Shown here in pieces: positions 1-8,002 of a DNA stretch of 64,000 nt. The notes beneath the pieces were generated by a model, which ran no database searches, had not been told where the DNA came from, and worked only from the letters and a program-made list of their open reading frames with translations. The stretch is from NCBI GenBank assembly GCA_050633525.1, contig JBOEGR010000033.1:10533-74532 (forward strand). The letters are read 5' to 3'. This DNA comes from CANLBN01 sp050633525 (GTDB lineage Bacteria > Pseudomonadota > Gammaproteobacteria > Pseudomonadales > Cellvibrionaceae). Every line of letters begins with the position of its first letter. Within the stretch, counting starts at the first letter, position 1. Both the position numbers and the translations under genes were made by a program.

Positions 1-41
1 TGCGCTATCGTCTAAAAAAATTAGGGATTGACGACGAATGA
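1..41 (+). CDS. pilR: C-terminal end of a PilR-like sigma-54 response regulator (partial)
   Basis: Only the last 12 codons and the stop are inside the window. The third frame reads RYRLKKLGIDDE and then TGA. This is the usual end of an NtrC-family Fis-type helix-turn-helix, where the recognition helix is followed by RYRLKKLGI. A fimT-like pilin gene follows and the minor-pilin operon lies next to it, so PilR, which activates pilin transcription with RpoN, is the likely identity. In Pseudomonas pilS-pilR lies upstream of fimT in the same way. Too little remains to exclude another NtrC-type regulator. Confidence 0.55.
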   Translation, partial: RYRLKKLGIDDE

Positions 42-83
42 TTTAGTAGTATTATAACGACAGCTACAGGATGTAGCACTGGA

Positions 84-104
84 CTGAACCGTTCAGATTC
101 TTTT
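84..104 (+). terminator. Possible weak terminator after pilR
   Basis: A 5-bp stem (CTGAA/TTCAG, 3-base loop) is followed by ATTCTTTT. A second small hairpin, GCTACA/TGTAGC, lies at 63-77. Both sit in the 86-bp gap between the regulator stop and the next pilin gene. The stems are short, so this is only a suggestion. Confidence 0.3.
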
Positions 105-127
105 AATGCCCAAGGAAGGAGCATAGC

Positions 128-676
128 ATGCGTAACTCACGTCTATTTTTATCACACCAACTCGGCTTCACTTTACTTAACATTCTAATCACTCTAGTGA
201 TCAGTGGCATTCTAGCATCCGCAGGAATCCCTCCTTTTAAGCGCTTACTTAACAACTATCAAGCTAATAACGCGTACGAACAATTGTTTACACTAGTACA
301 ATTCACACGTATCCAGTCTGTGAATTATAGAGGCCAGGTAATCTTGTGTCCCAGCACAGACCAAAAAGAATGTATAAATGATTGGAATCAAACTTTGATG
401 GTATTTGTTGATAGCAACAACGATGAAACTCGCAACGCAGACGAATTATTGTTACAACTTAAACACGCAAATGTCGATAATGAAAATACGAATTGGAAAG
501 CCTCAGGTAGCCGTCGATATCTACGTTTTAAAGCAGATGGCTCGACAAGTAACCAAAATGGTCGATTAAGCTATTGTTTAGAAAGCAACGGAGAGGTCTA
601 TGCCAGACAAATTATTGTGTATCGAACAGGTAGAGCCAGAAAAGCGAGTGAGGAAGAAGCATTAAAACAGTGCTGA
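128..676 (+). CDS. fimT: FimT-like minor type IV pilin, possible DNA-uptake pilin
   Basis: This is a GspH/FimT-family pilin of 182 residues with a class III leader. The prepilin peptidase site is LG|FTLLN near residue 14, followed by a hydrophobic helix. The mature residue 5 is Asn (codon AAC), not the almost universal Glu. The C-terminal tail has a GRAR motif at residues 168-171. This matches the GRxR motif known in FimT proteins that bind DNA during natural transformation. A strong ribosome site (AAGGAAGGAG) precedes the ATG. The gene is convergent with the minor-pilin operon, whose pilE ends 4 bp away. Membership of the FimT family is clear. A DNA receptor role is inferred from the tail motif. 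Confidence 0.8.
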   Translation: MRNSRLFLSHQLGFTLLNILITLVISGILASAGIPPFKRLLNNYQANNAYEQLFTLVQFTRIQSVNYRGQVILCPSTDQKECINDWNQTLMVFVDSNNDETRNADELLLQLKHANVDNENTNWKASGSRRYLRFKADGSTSNQNGRLSYCLESNGEVYARQIIVYRTGRARKASEEEALKQC

Positions 677-680
677 GGTA

Positions 681-1109
681 TTAACGCCAGCACTCTTCGG
701 CAGTAAGAGTGTGACTACCACTGACATCCCTTACTCCTGTATTAGTCAGTGTTAAGTTACCACAGTAAGTATCTGGGTTTGTGGGAGTCAATGTAATTGT
801 ATACGTGGTATTTCCTGCACCAGTGGCTACAGCCACCGTGTACTCACCATTTTGACTTTGCAAGCCATTGGTTAAACCTAAATCAGCTGCCAATGTCGCC
901 GTTGAAGAGTAACGACTATTTTCAGTATAAAAGCGCTCCTGTCGTGACATAAGGTCTAAAGCAAAAGCTAAACCCTCAGCACGTCGCCCATCAACTACTT
1001 GCTTCTGATAAAAAGGAATAGCTACCGCAGCTAAAATACCTACAATTGCAACCACAATCATTAGCTCAATTAAAGTAAAGCCCGCTTGTTTCTTTTGAAT
1101 AGTAAACAT
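681..1109 (-). CDS. pilE: PilE-like minor type IV pilin
   Basis: A 142-residue type IV pilin with a short leader ending QAG and the classic mature start FTLIELMIVV with Glu5 intact. The C-terminal part has two cysteines near residues 116 and 140, which probably form the D-region disulfide. The ATG at 1109 is chosen because it gives a normal 9-residue leader. The longer in-frame start at 1184 would overlap the upstream gene by 47 bp and give an abnormal leader. This is the last gene of the fimU-pilVWXY1Y2E operon. In Pseudomonas PilE belongs to the minor-pilin complex that primes pilus assembly and links PilY1 to the fibre. Confidence 0.88.
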   Translation of the reverse strand: MFTIQKKQAGFTLIELMIVVAIVGILAAVAIPFYQKQVVDGRRAEGLAFALDLMSRQERFYTENSRYSSTATLAADLGLTNGLQSQNGEYTVAVATGAGNTTYTITLTPTNPDTYCGNLTLTNTGVRDVSGSHTLTAEECWR

Positions 1110-1137
1110 ACCTAGCACTCGATTACATAACTCATAT

Positions 1138-1446
1138 TTATTTAGGCAAAATGGTAATTGACTCAATATATCTCTTATTTCCATCTACAGAAGATTTAAA
1201 CAACACCTTTTGCCCTACTTTTAACGCATAACGATTCAACTCACGTCGATCTTTTCTTACCGTCATTCCAATTCGCATCGCATATTCATAATCATCAATG
1301 ACTATGCGGCTATTTGTATTATCAACAAAATGAATAATGTAGTCTTTTTTAACAATTTCATCAGTGCCTTCTGGAGTTCCTGCGAAGCCCTGAAAGGATA
1401 TAAAAGTAGCTACAAGAAAAATACAACGTTTAAATAATATCATCAT
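1138..1446 (-). CDS. pilY2: Small secreted PilY2-like protein
   Basis: A 102-residue protein with an N-terminal signal peptide (hydrophobic residues about 8-20, likely cleavage after FAG). The remainder is a small beta-rich domain with alternating basic and hydrophobic residues. It lies exactly between pilY1 and pilE, the position of pilY2 in Pseudomonas, and its size and secretion signal agree. The sequence itself is poorly conserved, so the name rests mainly on position. PilY2 is needed for pilus biogenesis in Pseudomonas, but its biochemical role is unclear. The gap to pilY1 is only 10 bp, which indicates cotranscription. Confidence 0.6.
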   Translation of the reverse strand: MMILFKRCIFLVATFISFQGFAGTPEGTDEIVKKDYIIHFVDNTNSRIVIDDYEYAMRIGMTVRKDRRELNRYALKVGQKVLFKSSVDGNKRYIESITILPK

Positions 1447-1456
1447 TAAATCACTC

Positions 1457-4400
1457 TTATCTCAAAATCGACCACGATTTTCTACCTGATAAAATGGGGG
1501 CAGCAATAGTTATATCATCAACATCAATCGAGCCATCCGCATTAGTTGTAACAAGCTTAGGGTCTCCTCCAGCGCTTATACTACCTAAACCAACAGCAGC
1601 ACCACTTAAAGGAGTGACGGGCGCAGAACTGTCTGCAACGCCATCTCCATTTGTATCAAATATAGAGAAATCAGCTTCCGTACCATCATAGCTATTTAAA
1701 GCGATAAGGTAAGCGTTACCATCCCTATTACACACTTCCCCGCTGGGTATAGTAACCACAAAGAAAACTATTTGCCCTAAAACTAATGGATTAATAACCG
1801 CTCTACCTCCCTCAAAGAAAGTAGTAGAAGGTATCGTTAAATCAATATACCACCCTAATTCGCTAGTCGGCACATAATCAACCGAATTACTTGTAATACC
1901 AATAAGACCGCTAGTATTAGTGAATGACTGACCTTGAAGATCACTTCTATCTAGATCGCCATAAAGGCTAGAAGTACTCGTTGACCCAGCATCCCACACA
2001 GCATAAAAAGACTGTGTTGTTGTATCACTATCATCACCTTGAGCCACAAATTGACCGGTGCCAAAGTAAACCAAAACATTAGGCGAGGTAGAGAAGGAAC
2101 GTCTAGCGGGGTGAGTTGTTATTTCTGGCCTAACAGTAATGGGCTGACGGTTAGCAGTGGTACATGGAGATGCTGTACACGCTCTAAACAAAGGCTCACC
2201 ACCAAAAGCGACACCCCAGTTACTTGGGTCCGTATCTGCCACATTAAAGACCCACATATTGCCATGGAGGTCGCCAGCATAAATTCGGTCAACCCTAAAA
2301 TCACCATTTAAATCAGCAATAGTAGGAGATGACAAACCGTTACAATCACTATTAATATCCGCACAACTGCTATTAACAATACTACCTTCACCAGTATCGA
2401 GCTCTCTGGCTTCACCCGTCTCTAAGTCGACGATAAATAATTTTGCCGTGCCATCACCTTCTGAATTATAGCCATTAGCAATAATAGCAACCCAACTACC
2501 ATCATTCATTTTGGCGATTTGTGGACGGCTATAGGTAAAGCCCAAGTCGGCATCTCCCCCAGCTGCAGGATTAGTATCAACATCTAAAGAAGCATCGCCA
2601 ACAAACTCAAACTCGACAATACTACTGGCATTGCCTTGGTCCGCTAAAACCGTTGGATCAGTCACATCCAAAGCATAAATTCCACGGCCACCAGAACGAA
2701 CGCCGCCCACTAAAAAGGTTCGCCAGTCACCGTCAACATACACATCTCTGATTGTTGGTGTCGAATCGACGTAAGCTAAATGTGAATAGTCAGTCTCAGC
2801 GAGAGAGTGCAAATCATTGACTAAAAAGCTAGGGATATACGCAAACACTTCGTTGCCGCCCGTCTCACTACCATCAAAGCCATGCAGCATGCCATCGTTA
2901 CCTCCAACAAAGACGAGAGGCGCACGCGTTTCTCTGTCGATCACAAACTGATTATACTCGCTACCCACTCCCTCGATTAAATTGGGGTAACCCTCATTGG
3001 GTGGCCCCATATACTGAGGAGAAGAGTGAATAAAAGAACCTAGAGGGTTGCCATTCCGAGAGCGAAATATACCTGAGCCGGCACTGGTGACTTCATTACT
3101 TGCATCACCCCTTAAAAAATCAACCAAATCATCACCAAAAGTCTGATTGGCTGTAGTCTCTGAGGCATCTACCGTTGCAGGACTGAAAGGCGCATTTGTT
3201 AATAAGTTGCTTACTTGTTGACTACTTAATGTGCTTGAAGAAACAGTTGAGTAAGGGCTGGGAAATTCAAATGGAACACCCTGAACACCATTATAGGTAA
3301 TAATACTACGTGAAGATTGCGAAGGGACGATATCACCAGCAGACCATATAGGGGCATCAAAATCAATATTGCCATCTCCATCGAAGCGATACGCCAATAA
3401 GTTACCCGTCCAATCTTCCGTCGAAAATCTACTCCTAAAAACCAAAGTATCTGAGGTAATGCTACCTGACGTAAAAGAGGCTGCTGATGCGCTCGCAGTT
3501 CTATCTCCAATATCATCAATAGCAGCAGACAGAGAAGTAATAAGCTGCTGAGGATTGCCTGCACTTAGAAAGTCGCCTCGCCCATTCCAAGCAGCATGCC
3601 GCATATCATCAATGGTGGTCGGTTGGTTCGCCGAAGGTTGAGGCCAAGTGAAGCTAGCATCACCCACATTAGGGCTTGTAGTTAAGTTACCGTTAACCCC
3701 AAAGGCAACTGTGTATGTGGTTAAATGTTGATGCGGAATTTCTACGTCTAGTTGATGAGCATCATCCACCTGCAAATCATCTGACAATGTCGAGGATAAG
3801 TCATTCTCCAAATACTCCATCGCAATATCGGCGAGGGTGGTTCGGCTAGTGACCGTATCAGCAAAGCTAGTACCATCCCAAATAGTATTATTATCACCGT
3901 CGGTATTACCCAAACCTAAATTATTGGCATCCGTATTCCAATAGCCATCAGAAAAAACCACAGCGAAATTTTGTTGGCAAGAGCCACCGTCTGTAGCAGA
4001 AAATAAAGGCGTATTTGCATTTAATGTTTCGCCAGCCGCATGAGTAGGCCTTGGATTGCCAAATAAATTACCCGAATTACTACCTTCTCTAAAGTAATCC
4101 CCCACTTGCATTAAATTGGAACGTAAAGGCGTACCGTTACTAGAATCTACATTAAATAAATTGGCCTTTAAGGTTGCTTTAGAAGCATTATTTTGCATAT
4201 TCTGTATCAGTGTACCCACACCATTACCATCAAGACTATTGTTATGCAAAGTCGCCATTCCCATACGTGAGCTACTGTCTTCAATAATTTCAGACAAAGC
4301 ACGCTTAGCAACATATTCACGCTTACGGTAATAAGAATACCAATTGGCAAAATTAACTTGCTGTACTGCGTTCATCGAAAACACAGATACAAAATTCGCG

Positions 4401-4951
4401 TACATTTGAGCCACTGTACCCGCATCACCACAATCGCCAACATCAAATAATCCATTGCCGTTGACATCAGAAAAAGGGATATAACCGGGTATACCCAAAG
4501 CACCATCATTCTGTGTCACTAAATTTTGATTACCCAGCGCAGGATTAAATGGATTCACTGCTGCGGCTGTAGGAATCTGATCCGCATAGGGGTTACCATT
4601 AATATCGACGCCCACCCAAGGTGTATAAGTCTGAGCGGGATCGTAATACATCACATTGTATAAGGCACAAGACTCTAGCAGCTCTGTCTGATCAGAGGGT
4701 GTAGGTGTCAGGTCAATATTGCCGCTATCTGGATTACCAGCATAAATACTAGCTCGCGCACCTGAAGATTGAAGTACCTCCCAATCCATACTGCCGGAAT
4801 CATCTAATAAGAAGAAAATATTCGGCTGCACACTGGTTGAAATATTGAGCGGTAAATCCTCTAAAATACCGGGCGCAGCCAGCGCATTGCAGCTAGCCAG
4901 TGTTGCCCCCGCCAATGTCAGGGATTTAAATAGGGAAGTCTTTTGTCTCAT
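1457..4951 (-). CDS. pilY1: PilY1 type IV pilus tip adhesin and biogenesis factor
   Basis: The protein has 1164 residues, close to the 1161 of Pseudomonas PilY1. It has a signal peptide ending ALAA at about residue 26. A von Willebrand A-like segment follows, with the metal-site motif DxSxS seen as DDSGS at residues 50-54. The C-terminal half is the PilY1 seven-bladed propeller. It carries a calcium-loop sequence DLNGDFRVD near residue 880, the counterpart of the loop that controls pilus retraction in Pseudomonas. Further Asp/Asn-rich loops lie near residue 160 (DVNGNGLFD) and near residue 1100 (DTNGDGVAD). It is encoded between pilX and pilY2 in the minor-pilin operon. PilY1 sits at the pilus tip and in the outer envelope, and acts in adhesion, surface sensing and pilus extension. 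Confidence 0.93.
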   Translation of the reverse strand: MRQKTSLFKSLTLAGATLASCNALAAPGILEDLPLNISTSVQPNIFFLLDDSGSMDWEVLQSSGARASIYAGNPDSGNIDLTPTPSDQTELLESCALYNVMYYDPAQTYTPWVGVDINGNPYADQIPTAAAVNPFNPALGNQNLVTQNDGALGIPGYIPFSDVNGNGLFDVGDCGDAGTVAQMYANFVSVFSMNAVQQVNFANWYSYYRKREYVAKRALSEIIEDSSSRMGMATLHNNSLDGNGVGTLIQNMQNNASKATLKANLFNVDSSNGTPLRSNLMQVGDYFREGSNSGNLFGNPRPTHAAGETLNANTPLFSATDGGSCQQNFAVVFSDGYWNTDANNLGLGNTDGDNNTIWDGTSFADTVTSRTTLADIAMEYLENDLSSTLSDDLQVDDAHQLDVEIPHQHLTTYTVAFGVNGNLTTSPNVGDASFTWPQPSANQPTTIDDMRHAAWNGRGDFLSAGNPQQLITSLSAAIDDIGDRTASASAASFTSGSITSDTLVFRSRFSTEDWTGNLLAYRFDGDGNIDFDAPIWSAGDIVPSQSSRSIITYNGVQGVPFEFPSPYSTVSSSTLSSQQVSNLLTNAPFSPATVDASETTANQTFGDDLVDFLRGDASNEVTSAGSGIFRSRNGNPLGSFIHSSPQYMGPPNEGYPNLIEGVGSEYNQFVIDRETRAPLVFVGGNDGMLHGFDGSETGGNEVFAYIPSFLVNDLHSLAETDYSHLAYVDSTPTIRDVYVDGDWRTFLVGGVRSGGRGIYALDVTDPTVLADQGNASSIVEFEFVGDASLDVDTNPAAGGDADLGFTYSRPQIAKMNDGSWVAIIANGYNSEGDGTAKLFIVDLETGEARELDTGEGSIVNSSCADINSDCNGLSSPTIADLNGDFRVDRIYAGDLHGNMWVFNVADTDPSNWGVAFGGEPLFRACTASPCTTANRQPITVRPEITTHPARRSFSTSPNVLVYFGTGQFVAQGDDSDTTTQSFYAVWDAGSTSTSSLYGDLDRSDLQGQSFTNTSGLIGITSNSVDYVPTSELGWYIDLTIPSTTFFEGGRAVINPLVLGQIVFFVVTIPSGEVCNRDGNAYLIALNSYDGTEADFSIFDTNGDGVADSSAPVTPLSGAAVGLGSISAGGDPKLVTTNADGSIDVDDITIAAPILSGRKSWSILR

Positions 4952-4972
4952 AACCCACCTCAGTAGGGATCT

Positions 4973-5557
4973 CTATCGACTAGCAGTAGAGTAAATACTT
5001 TGTAGAACGGCTGTTAAATTATCATCAGCCCCGTAACCAATAGCGGTAATTCGAAACACGAATGGATCTGTATTTGGTTTATCAGGAGCTCCCTTACTAA
5101 TATCAATCCCTTGAGAAGAACCTCTAATCGATAATCGCCCAATATATTCAATCGCATATCGTGGAAGAGTTGCACTGGTCGCCGTTGCTGCTGCGGCAAC
5201 TGAATTGGTCGATGTCCAACTTTCAGGCTCAGATAAATCAATATCCAGCTCATCGAAACCTGATCGCTCCCCTAAGTCTCGAACACCAACATATCGTCCA
5301 TCACCAGGGCCATCAAACTGAAGAGACACATCTTCTCGAGTGCGGATATTCATATTATCCATCACTGTTTCTGCTTGGCGCAGCGCGGCTTCGGCATTAA
5401 TACGTGCAATGGATAATTGGCGACTACTACCCGCCATGCGCTCTTGGAGGGTGGCGCCTGACATTAAGGTCACACCCACTGCCGTCATGACCAATAGCAT
5501 CACAAGCGCAATAATAATCACCACACCTTGCTGATACTTACGTTTCGTTACCATCAC
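4973..5557 (-). CDS. pilX: PilX minor type IV pilin
   Basis: A 194-residue minor pilin of the PilX type. The leader ends QQG and the mature protein starts VVIIIALVMLL, so Glu5 is absent, as is normal for PilX. A conserved segment about 40 residues in (GATLQERMAGSS) is typical of the PilX N-terminal domain. The start at 5557 is GTG with an ATG right after it. GAGG lies 8 bases before the GTG and 11 before the ATG, so either is possible. It lies between pilW and pilY1 and should act in the tip complex with PilV, PilW, FimU and PilY1. Confidence 0.88.
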   Translation of the reverse strand: MMVTKRKYQQGVVIIIALVMLLVMTAVGVTLMSGATLQERMAGSSRQLSIARINAEAALRQAETVMDNMNIRTREDVSLQFDGPGDGRYVGVRDLGERSGFDELDIDLSEPESWTSTNSVAAAATATSATLPRYAIEYIGRLSIRGSSQGIDISKGAPDKPNTDPFVFRITAIGYGADDNLTAVLQSIYSTASR

Positions 5558-5597
5558 AATGATATCCTCGTCGCTATCGAATACCGATATATAAAGA

Positions 5598-6758
5598 TTA
5601 AAGTTGGTTAGAGAGATTAAATGTTCTTTCTACTTGCCGAACAATTAAACCATTTTCCGAAGTATCTACAGTGTTGCCCTGAGACGATACGCCTTCAATT
5701 GAGTTAAACTCCATCACAACACGCAAGCGATCCACTCGGCTCCAATCGGTTACACCATTCGCTCTGGAAAAGAAAAGGAGCCCAGCCGCATCTGTCCAAC
5801 CATAAAACACTTCCATATTCGAGACACCTTCAACCAACTCCTCGTTAATTCCTTCAAAACGTCGAAACAAAGCACAATATTGAGGTGTTGTGCCTGGCAC
5901 ACAAACCTCCCCCGCACCGGCTGAAGCTGCCGTACCAATAAAGTAAAGAGAAGAGCCAGTGGTTCCGCCGTAAAGATAAGTGGGTGTTAAGCCAATTTTA
6001 TCTGTCTCTCTATTAGTATCGATTTCAACAGGAACAAAAGAGTTGAGGCCAACTTCCAGAGTATTACGAACATTAAATTGCCCTCCATTTATCCCATTGT
6101 TAGGAGCCACAATACCCGTATCGAACTCAATTCTACCCGCTGATACTGAAGGGTCATTAGAGATCATAAATACCGCACCAATTTCACAATTTGTTAAGGC
6201 AACAACTTGATACTGAGACAACCGTGGATAGTTATTGTCTGCCTGATCAATAATAACGAAATTTGTTGCCACAGAGTTAGGGTTCGGGAAGTAGGATACA
6301 GCTAAAGGAATTCTAAACCGATGATTGACATACCGAACTCTAAACGTATCCGTCCCTGCGGCTACAAGACCCGCAGGATTCGTTGCAGCATTGGCAGCTT
6401 GATCACCATTCACGATTGAACTGAAGTCAAAGGGTTCACCCGCGGCACTGGCGAGGCCAAGCAAATTATTATTAGCAAAGAAATTTTCTGGGCCATCACC
6501 GGTATCACGACTCACAGTCGTACTAACACACCCCAAATTACCTGTTTGAGCAATATCCTCTGTAATACGGGCATAGACGTAGCGAGAGTTTTCTTGGATT
6601 CGAGACAAACCCGTGTTTGCAACCGCATTTTGAGTGGTTGTGCTGAACATCTGTACCACACCTGCCATGATAAACAGGCCAATTAACATGGAGATCATCA
6701 ACTCAATTAGGCCCAAACCTAATTGATGCTGTCTCATTGAACTATCAACAAGCTTCAT
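5598..6758 (-). CDS. pilW: PilW minor type IV pilin
   Basis: A 386-residue PilW-family pilin. The prepilin site is QLG|LGLIELM, giving a mature N-terminal Leu with Glu5 retained. The hydrophobic helix (residues about 15-40) is followed by the family segment SRIQENSRYVYARI. The large C-terminal domain has several cysteines. The start codon overlaps the pilV stop as TAATG, which indicates translational coupling. PilW is part of the minor-pilin priming complex that displays PilY1. Confidence 0.9.
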   Translation of the reverse strand: MKLVDSSMRQHQLGLGLIELMISMLIGLFIMAGVVQMFSTTTQNAVANTGLSRIQENSRYVYARITEDIAQTGNLGCVSTTVSRDTGDGPENFFANNNLLGLASAAGEPFDFSSIVNGDQAANAATNPAGLVAAGTDTFRVRYVNHRFRIPLAVSYFPNPNSVATNFVIIDQADNNYPRLSQYQVVALTNCEIGAVFMISNDPSVSAGRIEFDTGIVAPNNGINGGQFNVRNTLEVGLNSFVPVEIDTNRETDKIGLTPTYLYGGTTGSSLYFIGTAASAGAGEVCVPGTTPQYCALFRRFEGINEELVEGVSNMEVFYGWTDAAGLLFFSRANGVTDWSRVDRLRVVMEFNSIEGVSSQGNTVDTSENGLIVRQVERTFNLSNQL

Positions 6759-7321
6759 TAAGGTCTTACCTCCATACGGAAACAGGTTAAGTTACCCGTT
6801 GCAGATTTATCGCTGCTGTCACAATTAGTACCTGTGGCACCAGTACGATCCTGGTCCCAGTAGATAGTGATGGTGTAAATAGGTGCAGCCCAAGTTACCG
6901 TTCCACGACCACTAGGAAGCGAAATATCGTCACTATTGAACAGCTGTTGCCAAGCTGCCTGATCATAGGTCACGGTATTAGCAGGATCACAACCACCACC
7001 GGCAACAGGATCTTCACAATTAGGGTCAGTAACCGGACTGGATGTATCTGTAGCGCCATACTGCCCAGTAATAGCGCCTCTATTGCCATTCGTCTCTGCA
7101 CTGCCATAAGCCAAAATTCGATCCGCCATATCTTGGGCTAATATTTGGGCCTGCCCCACAAACTCGGCTCGCTGATTACTGTTTAAACCATTCGCTTGTA
7201 AACTGAGGACGCCCAAAAGTCCAACGGCAAGAATTAACAGAGACACCATCACCTCAATAATGCCTGCACCGCACTGAGATTTAAGTATTTTTGGCATAGA
7301 TAAAACGGAATTTAAGGACAT
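6758..7321 (-). CDS. pilV: PilV minor type IV pilin
   Basis: A 187-residue PilV-type pilin with the prepilin site CG|AGIIEVMVSLL, so the mature protein would start with Ala and keep Glu5. The segment LSLQANGLNSNQRAEF after the helix matches the PilV consensus for this region. The C-terminal part has four or five cysteines. The 5' end overlaps the fimU-like gene by 10 bp and the 3' end overlaps pilW by one base, so the genes are tightly coupled. Confidence 0.88.
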   Translation of the reverse strand: MSLNSVLSMPKILKSQCGAGIIEVMVSLLILAVGLLGVLSLQANGLNSNQRAEFVGQAQILAQDMADRILAYGSAETNGNRGAITGQYGATDTSSPVTDPNCEDPVAGGGCDPANTVTYDQAAWQQLFNSDDISLPSGRGTVTWAAPIYTITIYWDQDRTGATGTNCDSSDKSATGNLTCFRMEVRP

Positions 7322-7872
7322 GAGACGGCCCCATAAGTTGAAGTACCAGTTCCAATATTGGTAACATTGATTGTACGGGCTGCCGCTGTATCGTTATTTT
7401 CGGCACAGATTCGAAAGCTCACTGCGGCCCCAGGAGTTTGATTCTCACCAAGGCTATTATAAGTAATACGAGTGACACCTGCTGCACCCCGCACTGTGGT
7501 CACATTAGCGGTATTATCATGGACTCTCAATACCTCATCGGCTGCAAGGCCACCGCCGCCAGCAGTAATTAAGCCATCACCGTTAAAATCAACAAAGACA
7601 GTCCAACCACTATCCCAGCTAGCGCCATTCGGGCAATTTACCCCGGCACAAATAGTCACATTCTCGACTCGAGCAACAGCCTGGCCTCGGCTGTAATTCA
7701 ACGAATTCAGTAACTGGCCAGAGGTTGACCTAGCGGACATGCTGTCCAAAAAGTCGACCATCTTTGGTACACCTGCTCCGACTAGGACACCAAATATGAC
7801 CAAAGAAACTAACAGCTCTACCAAGGTAAACCCGTATTGATTTTGCTTATGTTTCATCATTTTTCTCTTCAT
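7312..7872 (-). CDS. fimU: FimU-like minor type IV pilin (GspH/FimT family), first gene of the operon
   Basis: A 186-residue GspH/FimT-family pilin with a basic leader, the prepilin site YG|FTLVELLVSL and Glu5. It carries the family features: a helix, then a beta domain with paired cysteines (for example CAGVNCP and the final SCP). Unlike the fimT-like gene at 128-676, its tail has no GRxR motif. Together with its place at the head of pilVWXY1Y2E this favours FimU, the minor pilin that couples the tip complex to the fibre. The 130-bp region upstream holds possible regulatory sites. Confidence 0.85.
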   Translation of the reverse strand: MKRKMMKHKQNQYGFTLVELLVSLVIFGVLVGAGVPKMVDFLDSMSARSTSGQLLNSLNYSRGQAVARVENVTICAGVNCPNGASWDSGWTVFVDFNGDGLITAGGGGLAADEVLRVHDNTANVTTVRGAAGVTRITYNSLGENQTPGAAVSFRICAENNDTAAARTINVTNIGTGTSTYGAVSCP

Positions 7873-7916
7873 GATCTAACTATACACCGCCTATCAGCAA
7901 GCACCATGGCTAGCCA

Positions 7917-7925
7917 GACAAGCGG
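7917..7925 (-). promoter_or_regulatory. Possible AlgR-like binding site of the minor-pilin operon
   Basis: On the minus strand this reads CCGCTTGTC, one base different from the AlgR core CCGTTYGTC. It lies 45 bp upstream of the fimU-like start. In P. aeruginosa AlgR directly activates the fimU-pilE operon, so position and sequence agree. A 9-base match can arise by chance, and no AlgR gene is in the window. Confidence 0.35.
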
Positions 7926-7964
7926 TTGGTTTTTAGAGATTAGTTGAATATGGGAATGGTTAAA

Positions 7965-7980
7965 TGTTACCTAGGTCACA
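7965..7980 (-). promoter_or_regulatory. Possible Vfr/CRP box upstream of the minor-pilin operon
   Basis: The plus strand reads TGTTACCTAGGTCACA, one base from the CRP/Vfr palindrome TGTGA-N6-TCACA. The central six bases (CCTAGG) are themselves palindromic. The site lies 93 bp upstream of the operon's first start codon and 23 bp beyond the 3' end of ispH. Vfr controls type IV pilus genes in Pseudomonas, so the context fits. Confidence 0.4.
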
Positions 7981-8002
7981 AAACCAATATTTTCTGATCG
8001 AT

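Noticed and set aside
1110..1184. 25-residue N-terminal extension of the PilE-like pilin
   Set aside because: It overlaps the pilY2-like gene and would make a leader far longer than normal class III prepilins.
3226..3564. 112-codon minus-strand frame inside pilY1
   Set aside because: It overlaps pilY1 in another frame and is leucine-rich only because of the codon offset.
7872..8002. Sigma-54 promoter before the minor-pilin operon
   Set aside because: Candidates such as TGGTGCTTGC lack the correct spacing between the GG and GC elements.
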